Positions 62,654 through 64,000 of a DNA stretch of 64,000 nucleotides are shown piece by piece. The DNA is taken from NCBI RefSeq assembly GCF_026151205.1, contig NC_087082.1, positions 3,810,001 to 3,874,000 on the forward strand, in the 5' to 3' direction. Source of the stretch: Bolinopsis microptera. Taxonomy: Eukaryota > Ctenophora > Tentaculata > Lobata > Bolinopsidae. The notes under the pieces were generated by a model. It searched no databases. It was given only the letters and a program-made list of their open reading frames with translations, and had not been told where the DNA came from. A program made the position numbers and the translations under genes. The number at the start of each line of letters is the position of its first letter. Positions within the stretch are counted from its first letter, which is position 1.

Positions 62654-64000
62654 ATGTCCAGGATGGATAAATCTATATATGAATTCCTGAACGATAACAG
62701 CCCCCCCGACGACCTTTGTTTTAAAGTTGCCCGCCATGCTATTGAAAGAATACGAACCCACAGCACCAATCGGTATCTGTCAATTCACTTACTTAAATAT
62801 TAATAAGGATCATAACATGAAGCCAACAAATTAACTTCATTGTATTTGAAAAAGAATTGAGCATGAATATTCTATCGTGGCTAAATAATTTCAGAAACAT
62901 CGTAGAAATAAAGAACCAGAGGGGCAAGCCGTTATGTCTGACTGTTATTAAAAGACCTGTAAAGACTATTAATAACCCTGAGCAGTCTAAACGAAGAAAA
63001 CACCAAGACCATTTTGTCCCCGTGATGAACTTCCAGGTAATAAGTCAAGCCAATTATAACTACGAAAACATTATTAGTCAATAACTATGAAATACGCTGT
63101 ATTGAGATGTTCGGTGAAATAGCATCGGTTTCAATATTTCAGGCTGATTCTAGCAGCAGCGACAACGACGAGGGCCAGGGGGATACTGTAAAACGCATTT
63201 CTACTGCTGCTTTTACGAAACTAAATGTAGAAAACAAGGAGTATAGTTAAGCTGTTCATCGATTCAGACAGCTCACCCTCGACCAAGATTGCACTGAATA
63301 TAATAAATCAGAGCAAGTGCAACGCTTGTCTGAAACACGTACCGTTCGTTTACGCAGACTGTCCTGATACAGAGGATAACCTCTGTAAAATGATGGTTTG
63401 CGTAAACAGCTTCCTTGACAATGAGACAGCATATAGTCTAGATGGGCATGAACTACAGTTCGTTTTCTGTGCTGATACAAAAGCTGAATGGCAGGTAAAT
63501 ATACTGATCCAGTTATGAGTATTTCGATCATGTGACTAATAAACAGCGAACTACTCGATCATTTGGCAGGGAAATATGTTTTGAAAATTGAAGAATGGTT
63601 AACCCTCCGTCTTTGATATAGTACACTGTGAATTTAAAGCAGCACTATTTCAGTTGCTAGGGATGTCTACGTCCTCCAACATGACGTACCCATGCCCGTT
63701 CTGTCAAGCCAGTGCGCAAGACATTAAAGTCCCTGTTGTCATGCGTGGCCAAAGCATATTTCGGACTTATCAGGGGATCTTGGATCTCTATAAAAAGAAT
63801 CGTAGAGAGACCGGATTAAACCGGGATTTACAGGCTCAATATCAGAATATTATTGATAAGCCAAAGCTAACCAAGGCTCCCAATGACATGAACAACTTAC
63901 CAATTCATCATTGGCTGATTATTCCTTTCCTACATGTGGTTAGTAATATTTATTCATGAGTAGTGAGTAATTATAAATTGACGATAAATATCCCGACATG
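62654..64000 (+). CDS. Multi-exon gene with CxxC motifs, partial at right edge
   Basis: Inferred exons 62654-62772, 62895-63036, 63231-63494 and 63654 to about 63935 (or beyond), with in-phase GT-AG junctions. The protein starts MSRMDKSIYEFLND, has a Lys/Arg-rich segment (SKRRKHQDH), a Cys-rich part (KCNACLKH...DCPDTEDNLC) and a block where QFVFCADTKAEWQ joins LLGMSTSSNMTYPCPFC, followed by a long helical stretch. The pattern 'acidic-Cys, W-LLG, CPFC' recalls a multicopy family of uncharacterised, probably transposon-derived invertebrate proteins, but I cannot confirm it. An alternative acceptor at 63142 would add an acidic Ser-rich piece (ADSSSSDNDEGQGD) but then runs into a stop, so either that acceptor is unused or the copy is damaged. 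The 3' end lies outside the window. Confidence 0.5.

Noticed and set aside
1-64000. tRNA and rRNA genes
   Set aside because: I saw no convincing cloverleaf with A and B boxes and no rRNA core; a dedicated covariance-model scan would be needed to exclude them.

Overview
This is a eukaryotic window, almost certainly from an invertebrate animal. It is AT-rich and repeat-laden. It carries intronless secreted-ectodomain/7-TM receptors with LDL-receptor class A modules, spliced genes with GT-AG introns, a beta-tubulin fragment, and retrotransposon and DNA-transposon families typical of invertebrate genomes. I cannot name the species or phylum from sequence alone.

The backbone is a segmentally duplicated locus that encodes a 825-aa LDLa-containing rhodopsin-like GPCR. 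Three full-length copies lie on the + strand (5266-7743, 17237-19714, 53894-56371), and a fourth copy is reduced to its 3' third (about 30759-31528). Each copy carries homologous 5' and 3' flanks. Comparing the flanks exposes insertions that one copy has and another lacks, so several transposon boundaries can be read directly against a paralogous empty site.

Layout. 1-5180: repeat debris, a hAT-type non-autonomous element (895-2276) that holds a 23-bp minisatellite, and a 5'-truncated non-LTR retrotransposon (about 3045-4665, minus). 5180-12720: receptor copy A, with an intact Penelope-like retroelement of Naiad-type domain order (N-terminal GIY-YIG, CFC linker, RT) inserted 3' of it on the minus strand (8624-11985). 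12720-17160: interspersed repeats called R1 and R2 here, a MULE-like element with a FLYWCH zinc-finger exon and a 9-10 bp target duplication, and a 151-bp-arm palindrome. 17160-43200: receptor copy B followed by an 11.8-kb head-to-tail tandem duplication (18945-30758 and 30759-42559). Each duplicate contains the same autonomous Helitron insertion (21508-28791, 33310-40592). 43200-53815: more R1/R2, with a third Helitron of independent insertion (43695-50978). 53815-56915: receptor copy C. 56915-64000: three inverted-repeat elements, a transposase HTH remnant, a small spliced gene (61295-62083), a beta-tubulin pseudogene fragment (62093-62432) and the start of a multi-exon CxxC-containing gene that runs off the right edge.

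The receptors look like the only long-lived host genes apart from the small spliced genes at the right end. Everything between them is nested mobile DNA. The three Helitrons look identical at protein level and have intact Rep and helicase motifs, so they are very recent. The Helitrons, the Naiad-type element and the 11.8-kb duplication are the most informative features. Comparisons between copies were made by eye, not by alignment software.
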